Below, piece after piece: positions 50,530 to 61,918 of a stretch of DNA of 64,000 nucleotides; the first letter of the stretch is position 1; every line of letters begins with the position of its first letter. A model generated the notes under the pieces. It searched no databases and was not told the DNA's origin. It saw only the letters and a list, made by a program, of their open reading frames with translations. Made by a program: the position numbers and the translations under genes. The DNA is from Taenia hydatigena (Eukaryota > Platyhelminthes > Cestoda > Cyclophyllidea > Taeniidae): contig JADWOT020000314.1 in NCBI GenBank assembly GCA_036345935.2, forward strand, positions 1 to 64,000, in the 5' to 3' direction.

Positions 50530-50612
50530 GAATCTTGGCTTTGCAATGACTGTCCTGTTACTTTTGATTCTTTACCTTTGTAACTCTAGGGCTAAGACGA
50601 AATTAAGACAAA
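50530..50612 (+). other. Partial SECIS-like fold
   Basis: ATGAC at 50546 is followed by TGTCCTGTTAC, a loop of about 18 nt, then GTAACTCTAGGGCTAAGAC. This gives an upper stem of about 10 pairs with a 3-nt bulge and a GA partner for the TGA of the core. Weak lower pairing (TCTT with AAGA) exists. The apical AA (or CC) expected on the 5' side of a SECIS loop is missing, so it may be chance. Confidence 0.15.
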
Positions 50613-51751
50613 AAGGTTACATTCTTGTCAAAATTGTAACCAAGCTTATGCAGTTTAGCACCAATTTTTCTTAAATAAAGCGGAATGCCCTTTTACTTGC
50701 GCCTACCCTAATCATCAACGACATAGGCCTCTAGAAGAACCGTGGAGCATTGACAACTTACTTTTATGTGATGATTTGGCTTACTGATCATTATCCAGTT
50801 ACTTAAAATACGATACTTTACTCTGCAAAACTGTGGTTTTGCCAGCATCAACTGATAATCTTAGTGTCCTTCAAATAAGGAGTTAGAATGAGGCGTCACA
50901 AATCATAATTTGGAAGATGGTAAAAAGCTGTCAGCTTTTGCTAATCGGCTCTTTGTCTGGAGTTGAGCTCTCACAGCTCTACGGTATTGAAGACTTTGCC
51001 AAATTTAAAAGACTTCATATCAGTCCTCAATTATCCTTAAGCACGCATTCCTAACAAATATCACTTTCGTGCCTCTGTATCTTGATGCGGACTTACTTTT
51101 GATTACTCAGGAAAATCACTTATAATGAATGCGATCATGGATGAATTGTTGATTCTTTACAAGAAAATTGCGCAACAGAACCCACCATATTTGCAGCATC
51201 ACTCCCTCGTCACTGCCATACAGGCTCTATAGCGGTGAACATTATTGTCTTGCCAAATTATGAAGCTGGGTGTGGATGATAACGATGAACAGAGGGCAGC
51301 GATCGCATGTGTTCTGAGCATCCACATGGTAAAATCTTGATATGGACTTTGTGTGTAGCCTCATATTCAACTGTACAGGCCTACACCTGCATGCCTGAGT
51401 GCCAAAGGCAAAGCGCTCATACATTTTCACTGTCTTATAGGAATTGGAACGAGGATCGCATCGCTCCCAAAAGTTCTGCATGCTTTATAATTTCAAATTA
51501 TCTAAGGAGGCATTCAAATTGCACTTGCTTGTTTAATAGTAATTCCAAAAGCTCTTTGCCTTCAAAAAATTGTCGGGCCTCTTAAAACTCACCTTGTGCG
51601 TTTGCCGCTGTTGATACGAGTTTGTTCTTATCTCCGATTTATTGGGCCCGGAAATTTTGATTGGATAGGTCCAGAATTACATGCAATTACGAAGTTAAAA
51701 TAGCAAGGTTGTCAAGTAGATTCGGTTTGTCCCGAGGCCATTGGAAAAGGG
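50613..51751. other. No recognisable gene
   Basis: Contains a 7-bp perfect stem (GGTTACA/TGTAACC, 50615-50641) and short unrecognised frames around 51242-51585. Nothing else seen. Confidence 0.4.
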
Positions 51752-51942
51752 TGTAGTACTTTGTTTGTTTGTACTACCGGTTTTTTTGGGTCAGGGTCAC
51801 AGAAGTGGCCATCTTGCCCTAGCTGCGTAGGCTGGCTTCCGGGTGATGTCAGTAGCCTATTTCCCTCTGTCCGTTGGATATATATACTCTATCCTAGCAT
51901 TCTGATCTCTTTTGCCTTCGAGGGAGCCTCGGGACGCTACAA
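51752..51942 (+). repeat. Dispersed repeat A, copy 2
   Basis: Best preserved copy. Starts GTAGTACTTTGTTTGTTT, passes ACTACCGG, GGTCACAGAAGTGGCC, CTAGCTGCGTAGGCTGG, CCCTCTGTCCGTTGGATAT, and ends GAGGGAGCCTCGGGACGCTA. See copy 1 for the comparison. Confidence 0.78.
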
Positions 51943-52079
51943 GGGAATGTTCTACACTTTCTAATTTCGGAAGAGGCAGAGTATAAGCATAGAAATTATA
52001 CCATCGGCTGAATTGCCCATTTTTCTGGCTGCAAGAATTCCGGGCTTTGTAGAACTTGCGACACTTCCCAGGTAGTAGT

Positions 52080-52560
52080 CGCACGTTCTAAAGCAATGCT
52101 ATAATGTTGCGTTCTCGAATTGGAGAAGAATTTGTGATGACAGTTTTGCGGCGTGGAATTGCTTGGTTCATCCGCTAGTGGCATTCAAGAAGACTGGGTG
52201 GACAAAATTACTAAGGAGGGTAATTAGTGAAAGATGGTTACAAAGCGAAATTAGAATGGAAAGAGGAAGCTGAATTCTACGCCCTTGTTAGTTAATTATA
52301 ACTACTCGAAAACGTGTCAAGTTTCATTGAGTTCGTGTTGGTGGAATTGGTAAAACATGCCTGTTTTATCCTCTCCATGAAGCGACATGAAACGAAACAC
52401 ATATGAATTCAAATTAAAAAAGGCATCTAGGGGTTAAAATTGCTTTATTAAGAATTGTTTTGATTTCATTGAATGTTTCTTGACACTCGACTGCAAAGCA
52501 AGACGAGGAACTACCAGCAATGCGTAATATAATCAGTTTAACGCCCAAGTGGGTCGATAA
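52080..52560 (-). pseudogene. Possible second retroelement RT/RNase H relic
   Basis: On the minus strand (about 52497-52417) FAVECQETFNEIKTILNKAI then LTPRCLF resembles the gypsy/Pao junction between RT and RNase H, where the family shows an acidic-CQ-x-x-F-x-x-K-x-x-L pattern. Further on, at about 52124-52080, SNSRTQHYSIALERATTTWE resembles the A-S-R-x-L...N-Y-S-I-x-E-R-E block. The distance between the two is about twice the usual, and no RT core is visible upstream. It could be a chance likeness. Confidence 0.28.
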
Positions 52561-52599
52561 AGAGGATTTTTTTACAATTCTGCAAATGAAATGTCTCAC

Positions 52600-55469
52600 T
52601 TCAAAATGCAAGGACTAAGCATTTCCTGCTAATCAGAAAGGGACAATTTATACTGTTTCTACGGGTTGTGAGAACCTACTTTGAATGCTGCTGATGGTGC
52701 TAGGTTCCGAGGTTTGCTAACAATGTAAAAAATGCTGCACCAGTGACCGGGTGCAAGCGTTTAAATTGCTCTTTAGTTAACGATTGATTCGCATTCGAAA
52801 TATATACAATTCTACCATCAAACAGTGTAACTCATTCACTTTTATTGGCTGTTCCCCGGTATAAGATGGACAAACTGCCATGCTCTGCCACTTCCTACAG
52901 TCAGTTTGGTCTCGGAATTTGAAACACGAGTTGACAAGGGCTGTGCCTACGCGTTTAGGATGTATTAACGCTAAAAACATCAGGTTATTTTTTGTTCATT
53001 TCAAAGAGATAGTTCTATAGAAGTATTTAGAAGGCTTCAGAAGCTCCCACTATGCCAAGGGTTTAAAATTTTGTGAATGGAGGCAGAGGGTATTTTGCCA
53101 GCCTTCATCACTGCAACTAAAATGCAGTTGTTTGCCTTCCTGAAGAGAAATTTCTCTCACTAATTGAAACAAAGACTGAATGAAGGCTCACCATGCATCT
53201 CTGAAAGCATAGACAAACAATGAGGAAACAAAATGCTCCTCTTCTTCATGCCCTCCTCTAAAAAACTTTGTTACGAAAAGAGTTTGTATTGAAGAAGATA
53301 TTTTTCAACATTAAATTATTTATTGCTTAACAAAACCTCATCGCTTTCCGATGGGGCGGTACATGTCAGAGAGTAGTCACTTCGTTAGAGAAGACTGTAC
53401 TCTTTTATTCTGACTCCGCAAGAGTGGTGAACTTGAGGTTTATGCATATGAGGACATAAACCATGTGGTCAGTAATGCATCGCACTGTTTACAACAACGT
53501 CACCAGTTGGGATCAGTTCGTGGGTTATCTAGGACGAATTCACACAGTGTTACCTTATTTCAGCAGCGATAGTTGCGGCCATGCAGACAAGCTGTCATGG
53601 GCAGAGGCACCGCCAAGGCAGCCATGCTTTTGTGCCGCAGCTGTCTGGGCCAATGATCTACTTTCGCTATTCCAAATGATGCTCCACCTTAAGTGAATTC
53701 AATTATAATGGACTTCGCCTTGTAGGAGGCTCATTATTCCAAAATCTGGAGCAGACGTGCGGCATGTTCTACAACTGATAAGCAGAATTACATCTGTAAC
53801 ACGAACTTACCGAATCGCCCTAGGCTCCACCATACTAGCGTTTGGTCGCAATGTAAGCAGATGTAATCAGCTGCCGCATCAAAGCCCATTCACTGACTTG
53901 CAAATAACTGCCTCGTTCCCAGCACACGTGTAACTGCAAATGCAAATTCTCGACGATAAAAGCTCCATCTTTTTTAATTGTCTTGAAATTAAATTGACTG
54001 TAGAACGGCAAGCATAGTTAGACGATCAAAGTATTTCTGCATTCTTAAGTTTGGCTAAAAATTCACAGGCGAATAATTCTCATACGTAACATCTTAAAGA
54101 TGAAAGGCTACCAAAGTTTAAAAGGTTCGGGAAAGTACGGAAGTAATTGTTCGTTAGCAAGTTTCGAACTTATACCATGGAATCAATCCTGGGGTTAAAG
54201 TTCCTGGTGGTTTGATTCTAGCTGCTCCAACACCTTATAAAGACTCGCCTTAGCCCATTGGCTATTATGCTTCTCTGGTACAAAAACCAAAGAAGTAAAA
54301 TAAAGTTTCGCTAGACCAGTGGTTAGGAAACCTGATCGATGACAAAAACATCCATTTGTAGGGTAGCAGTAGGTACCTTGTGTGCCAAAGTTGATTTGTA
54401 GGTGTTTAATGCGGGAAACTGCTTGCGGGAATGAGAACTGCTACACGCTCGCGTATTTAGAGGTGGCACCAGTAAAGCTCATTTGTCGTTAGGTTCCATT
54501 TTTAACCTGGCTTGGTTTCTTTGAATGCATAGCATTTCTGTAGCATTCTCGCATATTCTGAAGCACACTCTAATAGTCGTATTAAATGGTCTACGTCGAG
54601 CTGTAAAGCAGAGCATATAAGAAATGCGGAGAATCGGGAAGTTCTTCACTAACAAAATAGAATGCGGTAGAATTTGTGAGGAATTTTAAGTGGATAGATT
54701 ATACAAACGTTCACGTTTGGTTCGGTTAACTTGAGATAGTGCAATTCTGTCCTTAGTCAATTCTAAAAAATTGAATCAGAAAGTCATTTTATAACGCTTG
54801 ATTATCTTAGGTTCCTCAAGTCTTAGGCAATGCACCAACCCTGGCACTAAATAGCTATTAATGTGACTGTGAAGGAGTTACATTAAGCATTGTACCCAGT
54901 TGACTTAGTGCTTAATCTGCTTTTCGAGCATAATACGATATTTTTGAATTTGCAAATGAATATGCTAATGAGCTGAAAAGGCCTGCTGTTGTTTTGCCAC
55001 AGATTCTGGAACATTGGGTTTCCTGTAAGTCGGGTTCCACGAGCGATGTGTTCGAGTTGAGTAGTGCACCAGCGGACCAGTAATCGGACTGCTGCGATAT
55101 GGATACACATTTACAATGGTGGTGATCTTGCTCAAGAGGGCCGATCAGTGCACATGAGACTGCAAATCAAGCAGATAGGGCCAAGCCACTAAAGCCTCAT
55201 GAGGCAGCATGACGTAAAAGGTGGCTATTTGAAGGGTAGCAGTAACTCGGACAGCTGACTTCACAACATAGTGCCCTCACTTGTACGAACCAAGGGCTTA
55301 TTTCGCAGCCTTCCGGCTTATGGACTTCAAGATGATGGGCAAAACTGTCAAAACTGAAGAGTTCACTTGTGTAAACATACAATTTAAACGACCGGCACTT
55401 CGCCGCTCTAATATGACAGAACATAACTTTCCACGTTTACGTGATAGTTTGAAATAACCGGCAGCGTTA
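52600..55469. other. No recognisable gene
   Basis: Short unrecognised frames. The plus-strand frame at 53463-53696 contains Cys and Trp but no known motif. Confidence 0.4.
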
Positions 55470-56640
55470 AACGATCCGAAGTGCGTGTCACTCTAACTAA
55501 GGCGTCATTGTCGTCAAGCAAGCTGCAGATTTATTCGTTCAGGTTCATTGACTTCTGTGGCCTTCTTCGGTTTTCTTGGCTGCAGAGTGTTCAATTTCCG
55601 AAAGTGTCTTGCATCGTTGTCTAGAAGGGGCTCACATTATACCAGTCCCCATCGCATTGAGCATCTGTAGTGGATCCACAAATGGAAGAAAATCCATAAT
55701 TGAGGGTTTATGAATACGACGACTAGCAGCTTAAACACGTCACCAAATTAGAGAACTGATCAAACGAATAGAATACTTCCTCTCTGGGCTGTTTGTACTA
55801 TCTACTAGCTCGTACCCGAGTGGCGAGTTGAGGCTGCTGCAAATACAGGCATCTTTTGGATCAAAAGCTATCGTTTTCGTCCGTTCACTCATCTTAACGC
55901 CCTGTCACGGGTGACAAACAAATGCTTCGGCTTTCTTTTTTACTTATTTTCTGATAAATCCAAATCCACCTACCTACCAATTTTGTGTTTTCTTTGAGTG
56001 GATTGTGGGAACATGAGTTGGAACTTTTTTAGTGACAGTTCATACAAGAACGAATGCTTTCGGGAACGTGAAAAAGCAGACAAAACCTGTTTTCGCGTTT
56101 CAAAAACTATTTTAAAACACCCTGTCATGTGCTTATCACTTGTCCCTTGGAAAGCAGTCATCCAGCTAACGTGGCGCCTCTGGGGAGTAAAAACACTTAC
56201 AGCCAAATCACTTCTTCTTCCACCGGTAAACTGACTTTATTAGCAATTGCCAACTAGATTAGCAGCGAACCGTGTTAGGCGTCCCCCCTTTAGGGGGAAC
56301 ACTTGTCCACCCCTCAGACACCCAGTAGCCATGAACCTAGAGATCTACATTTTCGGATTTCTTTAGCCTGCATTATGACTGCTAAGCGAGTGCAAAAGCG
56401 TAAAGGTCTGTGGTGGATTCTCCGACACTGCACCGCGTCACCAACTACAGACAACACAGCGCTTGTTAGGAGCCGATACTTACCTCTCAACCACCGGAAG
56501 TGGGACTAATTGAGGAACGTTGACAGAATTCGGTAGTTGCACTAGTAATAACTGCATTTTCGTGTCAAAATCTGATTGCACTACTGCGAGTGCATAAGCA
56601 CCAGCTTTAACACTGTTAAGGCTAGCACAGTCTTCTTTAA
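55470..56640 (-). repeat. Dispersed coding-like repeat B, copy 2
   Basis: Matches 13355-14040 (here 55470-56110) and 14103-14156 (here 56578-56634) in the same order and orientation. Relative to copy 1 it carries about 400 extra bases (56170-56570), which contain the short module at 56408-56486. The minus strand encodes SDKHMTGCFKIVFETRK and, nearer the other end, DCASLNSVKAGAYALAVVQ. Stops separate the parts, so it is a relic. Confidence 0.65.
56408..56486 (+). repeat. Short dispersed module, copy 2
   Basis: Contains GTGGTGGATTC, CACCAACTACAGACAACACA and GCCGATACTTA, which parallel 12582-12659. It lies inside repeat B copy 2. Confidence 0.5.
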
Positions 56641-57130
56641 TACTCATGCTTGGACAAAGCGGTATGGCATAATGTGTGGCGCAATACTTGAGAGCATATC
56701 CAGCCTGGTGGAGGATAGAGGTGACACTCACCAAATACACGTTGGAGCGGAGCTGGAGAAAGAAGGAGAAGACAGGTGGGCTCCCATTCCTCCATTTCGA
56801 GAACGCCGTCAGACCCAGTTCTTGTTTGTGCACTATGATCCCTAATATCTGAGCGGGAGGAAGAGAAGACCTCAGTTCACACTGCACGGAGTTACGTCGG
56901 AGCGATTAGGCGGGCCAAATCGGGATGGTACAGTTGACTTCAATGGTATCCTAGGAAGGTGCCTCCGAACGTGAGGCTCCGTCAACCCGCGTCTTTCTTT
57001 CCGAATTTATTCAAGCCTGTCACAATCTAGCCTATGTGGCTAATTTAGCCTGTTATATTGCACTGCAATCTATTGTAATCTAGTTAGGCCTATTCTTGAG
57101 TACCGTGCCACAGTGCTTCCACAGTGCGAC

Positions 57131-57241
57131 ATGGATATGAGGGAGCTTGCTGCACTGCTGCTGCTGCCGCTGTTTATTTGGTGGTTGTCAACGCATGTAC
57201 GAGCCGTTATAAGCAAGTGCCGCACAGCGAACACAGTGTAA
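57131..57241 (+). CDS. Short hydrophobic ORF
   Basis: An ATG with G at -3 and +4 opens 36 codons ending in TAA. The peptide starts MDMRELAALLLLPLFIWW, a signal-peptide or membrane-anchor pattern with a (CTG)4 run, and ends in a short basic stretch with one Cys. It may be a small peptide, a first exon or chance. There is no TATA-like box at the usual distance. Confidence 0.22.
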   Translation: MDMRELAALLLLPLFIWWLSTHVRAVISKCRTANTV

Positions 57242-57639
57242 CGTATGCATTTAATTAAAGAAACCGGTCATGTACCCCTGAAGAGCTCTATGAGGCTAAA
57301 ATATGGATGCATCCGGTGCGAATTCGCAATATCGTGCTTGAACGAATCCCTGCTTTGCATTACGAGCGACACCAGAGGATTATGCGGTTCTTCTCCAGAC
57401 GTGAAGCAACTCGCATGTTCACCTGAAAGAGATAAAGGAATAATTGCGATAGAGGGGACGTAGAGAGAGTAGGAATGGGGAAAAGAGGACTGAAAGTGGA
57501 CACCTTAGGATGACTCTGCGCAGCGTTTTGGTGCAGCCTTCTTTATTTCCCCCCTTTCTCTAATCTTCTAATGAATTGATGCATTCACCCACTTGCCTAA
57601 CTACTTGGCTGAATTAAAAATGAAGCATTTAGCCTAATC

Positions 57640-57945
57640 GAGGGAATTTGAACTTCTTGTCAACGGAATCATAGAGGAGGCTAAGCAAAATGACGCACGC
57701 AAATGAAAAAGAGGGAAAAGGAAGGTGGCACACGAAAGAAGGGGGAAGAGGGATTAGTAGCACGACTTACCTCTAATTTCTACTTTATTCATCTGGTTTG
57801 GTCCTCTGACGTCTCGAAAATGGTGGAGGGAAAGGTTGGAACTGACGAAGAAAAGAAGGCGGAGGTGACGGAAGTGAAGAACAAAGAGAAGACCGGGGGG
57901 CAAGTAAAAAACGAAGTGAGATGGAGGCACTGATGAAGAACTGAA
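57640..57945 (+). repeat. Purine-rich low-complexity tract
   Basis: Runs such as AAAAAGAGGGAAAAGGAAGG and GAAGAAAAGAAGGCGGAGG make the plus strand strongly A/G rich. The resulting Lys/Glu/Gly-rich open frame is best explained by composition. Confidence 0.45.
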
Positions 57946-59098
57946 TGACAGGAACGATACAGAGAAGCAAAATGAGTAGAAGCAGACGAATTAACGCGCA
58001 ACAGAACATGTCCGAAGGCTGGCTGTGTGATTGTGATTGACCTCGTTGAAGCTGACACGTGTAAATAGACTAGCTACACGTGTCGCGTGATGGCTGGCTC
58101 CCAATGCCGCCGAATGATGCGGGCTTGGCACATCATTCCTTGTTGGCGCTTTTTGCAAGGGCAAGCATCACTATCCTTTGTGCTTTTCCACCTTGGAAAT
58201 CAATCTCTACTAGAATTGGGCATGGACTGCTACCTCTCAATCTGGTAATTATCATCACGCTCTGCCCTTCACATGGATTGTTCCTCCGCTTATCGTAACC
58301 TGAAATTGACTCTCTTAACCAGCATGACACTCATCACTCTGCCTCGTTCATTACGTCACTATTGAGGATTGCTTCCTACCTACTCTCACTCTACTCGTTG
58401 CAAGGAAGTGAAAACCAAGGCAAAAGACTGGTGAGAAACCCGCAATATATTGCAGTGAACTAAATGCAGGTCGAGATTGAATAAAGGATCACAATCTAGC
58501 TACTCAAACGAAGGCAGACAGCTGACTGGGAGGGTGAATAGGCTTGATTAACCTCTTGTGTTCCTCTGAGTGTCTAGCAACCATGAGGCTGCACTCGTGG
58601 AGTCGCTTAATGGCATGCAGCATTGCGTTAGAGAGGTTTTATAGCAGTTTGAGTGCAGGAGACGGTGAGGCGGAGGACTAATGAGTGAGTGGGAACGGAG
58701 AAGGCGGATGCTTGAGTAGAATGTTGTGATATTGGCGTCCTTATTGCGTGCTGCTCTTCGGAGTCCTTGCATGAGGTGAGCTCTGAATCCAAGTTGAGCA
58801 GTTCCTCATCGCAATAAAAGCGCTTCAGTCATTGCAATGCTGCATCACTTGGCACATGTAACGATCCTTCCATTCGAACCAAATGCAAATTGTGGGCCAT
58901 GACACAGCAAAGTGTCCGATAAACATCGACGGCCTAGTTTGTTTTTGCCTTCCTGCACGTTGGTGTAGACTATTAGGAGGCTGCTATGAATGAAAATACA
59001 CGACGGCATTTCTATATGTCAATGAAGGCTATAAAAAGTTGGCGACTTGCTTTTGGACCTCAAATCTATTATTATATCAATCATTGTTGAGGGTGGCT

Positions 59099-59410
59099 TG
59101 GAATCTGTCTATTAGACCACTAGCACGTCATTTGACCCAGGATATGACCAAGAGCTCTGTCCTAGGGTCGTCTAATGCGTAACTTGACCTTGCAAATGAT
59201 CTAAACCCGGTCGGTAGACCTAAAATGTGACCTCAAATTTTGTTTATAGGTCTGCTATTACCCCACTCTACCTTAAAAATTGATGCAAAGCCCTGTTCTA
59301 AGGTCTAATATTGACCTAGATCTGCGTCTGATGACCGATTCTTACGTCATTTGACTTTTAAACATGACGCAGAAACCTGTCCCGTGGTCTATTATTGCGT
59401 CACTCGAACT
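59099..59410 (+). repeat. Degenerate minisatellite
   Basis: Units of roughly 50-80 nt start with GGTCTA-TATTG-like sequence at about 59106, 59166, 59249, 59302 and 59386. They continue with GCGTCA--TTGACC, AAAATGATGC-AAA and CCTGTCCTA. The unit is best seen in the last copies (GGTCTATTATTGCGTCAC). Copies have diverged by point changes and indels, and one has internal expansion. A minus-strand open frame overlaps the end but looks unrelated. Confidence 0.6.
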
Positions 59411-60106
59411 ATGTGATGGGACACTACTCCAACGACAATGCATAATTTTCCTTCATTTGATAGTTTTGAGGCATTGCAATACATCAAGTGAATAGCGCGA
59501 AGCTTCTCGGGATGCATCCAAGTCCTCCACAACGAGCAGGCAAGAACAAATGTCTTGCTAGTGTTTGATGTCTTACTCACCACAAGCCAAGCCATGCCAC
59601 CAATTAACCAATGGAAAAGCTTTAGGTCTTGCGACTGGCTGTATGACGAGCGCCTCATTGTCGTTTGAGGGATAATTGCGTTAAATTCCTTTTTACCCGT
59701 CGACCAGCTGAGGTTTATCTTGAGACAGCTTACGCCTAGACGGGTTTTCATACGAGCAAAAGTGAATTGCATGTGAAAGTGGTGGGCTGTATGGAAGAGG
59801 CGAAGAGGAACAGATGACTGAGTTGATGGGCAGACTTGAACCACTTCTTGCTCTCTCCATGTAGCTGGCAACAATGAGAGTACATGGGTAAAATTGCTCT
59901 ACGCCATGCAGCGCGAGATAAAGAGGAATGGATCATTGTAAGGATGAGGTGATGAGACGGTCGATTAGATTGTGTGGGAATGGGAAGGTGAATGCTGTTT
60001 CGTCGCCTCATTTTTAGGTGTCTTAACGGCATTTTGACGTGTCAGTCTTGTTAATACTTTAAAAATACTATAAGTAATATTCTGAGTGAGTAGTGTAGGA
60101 ACTTAC

Positions 60107-60227
60107 CTGTGCAGAGCAGCTTGAGAAAATGTGTACCGTTCGTGAAGGCGGCCAGCACATGGTCAGGATTGGCATCATGAGTGCCGAATTCAAGTTGGAC
60201 GCAGTGGGTCTTGTCCTTCCACTTTCC
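60107..60227 (-). CDS. Exon-like stretch with perfect splice donor
   Basis: On the minus strand a 40-codon open frame ends exactly at CACAG|GTAAGT (donor bases at 60106-60101). It reads KWKDKTHCVQLE, then FGTHDANPDHVLAAFTNGTH, then FLKLLCTG, with a composition and hydrophobic pattern of a folded protein. A TAA lies just before it in frame; the acceptor may be the TAAG before GAAAGTGG. I do not recognise the family. Repeat C copy 2 begins about 110 bp to the right on the other strand. It could be one exon of a live gene or a relic. Confidence 0.4.
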
Positions 60228-60337
60228 TTACTTACGTTCCTTGCAGAAAACAAAGGATGGTGTCGGTGCAACAGCATTCATCCAAAATAGGATGTAAGTC
60301 ACTAATCGTTTGAGTGTCTTTGCATCCTTATCCGTAA

Positions 60338-60525
60338 ATGAAGAGCTTTGCTTGCAGTTATCCCCTTAGAATGAGTAGAGTGGGAACAGGTAGTGAGCAC
60401 TCTTCATTGGTGATGATGCAATGGAGGGGACCGAGTGATGAGGGTTATACTGAATTAGACTACGCTTCTCTCTCGAAGGTAGATGATGACAACTCCATGA
60501 GGCAACACGTGTTTCGCTAAAGGTT
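60338..60525 (+). repeat. Coding-like repeat C, copy 2
   Basis: From ATGAAGAGCTTTGCTTGC through GTGGGAACAGGTAGTGAGC and GATGAGGGTTATACTG to GTAGATGATGACAACTCC it parallels copies 1 and 3. The frame from the ATG is open for 60 codons (MSRVGTGSEHSSLVMMQWRG to KVDDDNSMRQHVFR). The second half of the repeat is missing or too diverged to see. Confidence 0.5.
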
Positions 60526-60591
60526 TCGTGCGCCTATACACCGACTCAACTCTCCAGCTCTAGCCTCTCAGATCGTTAAGCCAGCCGCATC

Positions 60592-60680
60592 GAAATTTTT
60601 ACAATTTAGTGACAGTGCCATTGTCGGACTGTTGCAATGCAGTCAAATTAAGCCTGGCAGGTTCAACTCCGTCTTCAGCA
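60592..60680 (+). repeat. tRNA-like Pol III relic 1
   Basis: Contains a perfect B-box form GGTTCAACTCC (about 60659) preceded by CAGTCAAATTAAGCCTGGC, loosely like the anticodon arm of a tRNA-Leu. It is followed by CATCAGCGCACATTG. A related segment lies about 200 bp downstream. It does not fold into a full tRNA. Confidence 0.3.
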
Positions 60681-60829
60681 TCAGCGCACATTGACAAGCG
60701 CTTATTTATGCACAGCCTATAAAATGTGTTTGGATTTGATTTAGACTATTTGCCGATAAGAAGTCGTCGGGAGCACCACTTTAGCTAATTACTCCCTCTC
60801 TCCTCCTTATCCATCAGACAATTTCTTAG

Positions 60830-60922
60830 CAGCACTGACTGCCTTACGTGCAGCTCTAAGGATAGGGGTCGAACCCCTTCATCTACCCTAATTGGTCACC
60901 ATCAGTGCGCATTGCTTTTAGT
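60830..60922 (+). repeat. tRNA-like Pol III relic 2
   Basis: AGGGGTCGAACCCCT gives a T-arm-like stem with a B-box one base short. The trailing CATCAGTGCGCATTG matches relic 1 at the same relative place, so both may be copies of one SINE. Confidence 0.3.
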
Positions 60923-61593
60923 TGTCCATTAGACTAATGCATTCGAATAGTTTTGCTTACCTTCCACTGCCAGCAACATGATGAACGTTGTGTAGCAGAG
61001 AGGGTCTACAAGTTGGATCCAACCCGAAACAATGCTATTGTTCTAGCATCTCCCGCTTTGTGACCGGGAATCATCCAGTGCAATGGAAGTCATGCGCCGT
61101 GATGACATACCCTGATAAAGCCACTTTTGGACGGTCTCGACCAACTGTGGTATAAGGACGGCCTCCAGACAGAGTCAGGCTGCTCCTTTGTGTGCAATCA
61201 CTGTATGTAATGGCAATAGTTTATCAACGCATTCGTGAGGGTGTACAATGGGTCTAGAGCTTGTCCCTTCCTCCTTAGCCTTCATTCTCATGCAACAAGA
61301 AGAATGAGGCCAGAAAGTCTTATTCACTCCCTGACTGTCCCTCAAGACCTTAGCGATTGTAGTCTCCTCGCTTACTCATCACCCCTCAATTCCAGAAGAA
61401 GTGGAACGAAGCGCAAGATGTAAAAAAACTCTTTTTAAATCATGCAATCATACTATAGGGTAAGGAGAAGGGGAATTGTGAAGAATGGATAAAGGAGGGC
61501 ACTGGCTTTAATTGCATAAAACTGACCTATATAAACTAAGGACTTCAGGTTTTGGTCCTTCGTTACATCACTTCTTCCATACAATCCATTAAC

Positions 61594-61918
61594 ATGAAGG
61601 CAGTCTTGCCTTGCATTCTCCCAAAACGAACCAAGTGGGAGCAGGCAGCGAAAAATTTTTGTTGGTGATTGGATTAACGAGGAAGATTGATGAAGGTTGT
61701 GCTGATCTGGAGGGCACCCTTCTCTTTGAAGGCAGTCGACGACGATTCCGTGGCAAGAAGCGTGTTCATCGAATGCTTCCTGTTAAATACTGAGAAAGAA
61801 ACTCGGTCAAGCACACATAAAAGGCGTGCCAATGGGACAAAACCGCTTCAGAATGATGCAGTGGTCAATCTAGCAGCTTAAATAAGCTCAGTCGCGCGTG
61901 TGCCTGTGTCTCTGCCTA
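61594..61918 (+). repeat. Coding-like repeat C, copy 3
   Basis: Aligns with copy 1 from ATG to CTGTGTCTCTGCC. Two overlapping frames carry the coding signal (VGAGSEKFLLV in one, VDDDSVARSVFIECFL and NDAVVNLAA in the other), which shows a frameshift near the middle. See copy 1. Confidence 0.55.

Noticed and set aside
57789..58058. Ser/Thr/Phe-rich minus-strand frames of 74-89 codons
   Set aside because: Complement of the purine-rich tract; low complexity.
59392..59874. 160-codon minus-strand frame
   Set aside because: Overlaps the end of the minisatellite and has no recognisable domain; other frames in the same stretch look equally protein-like.
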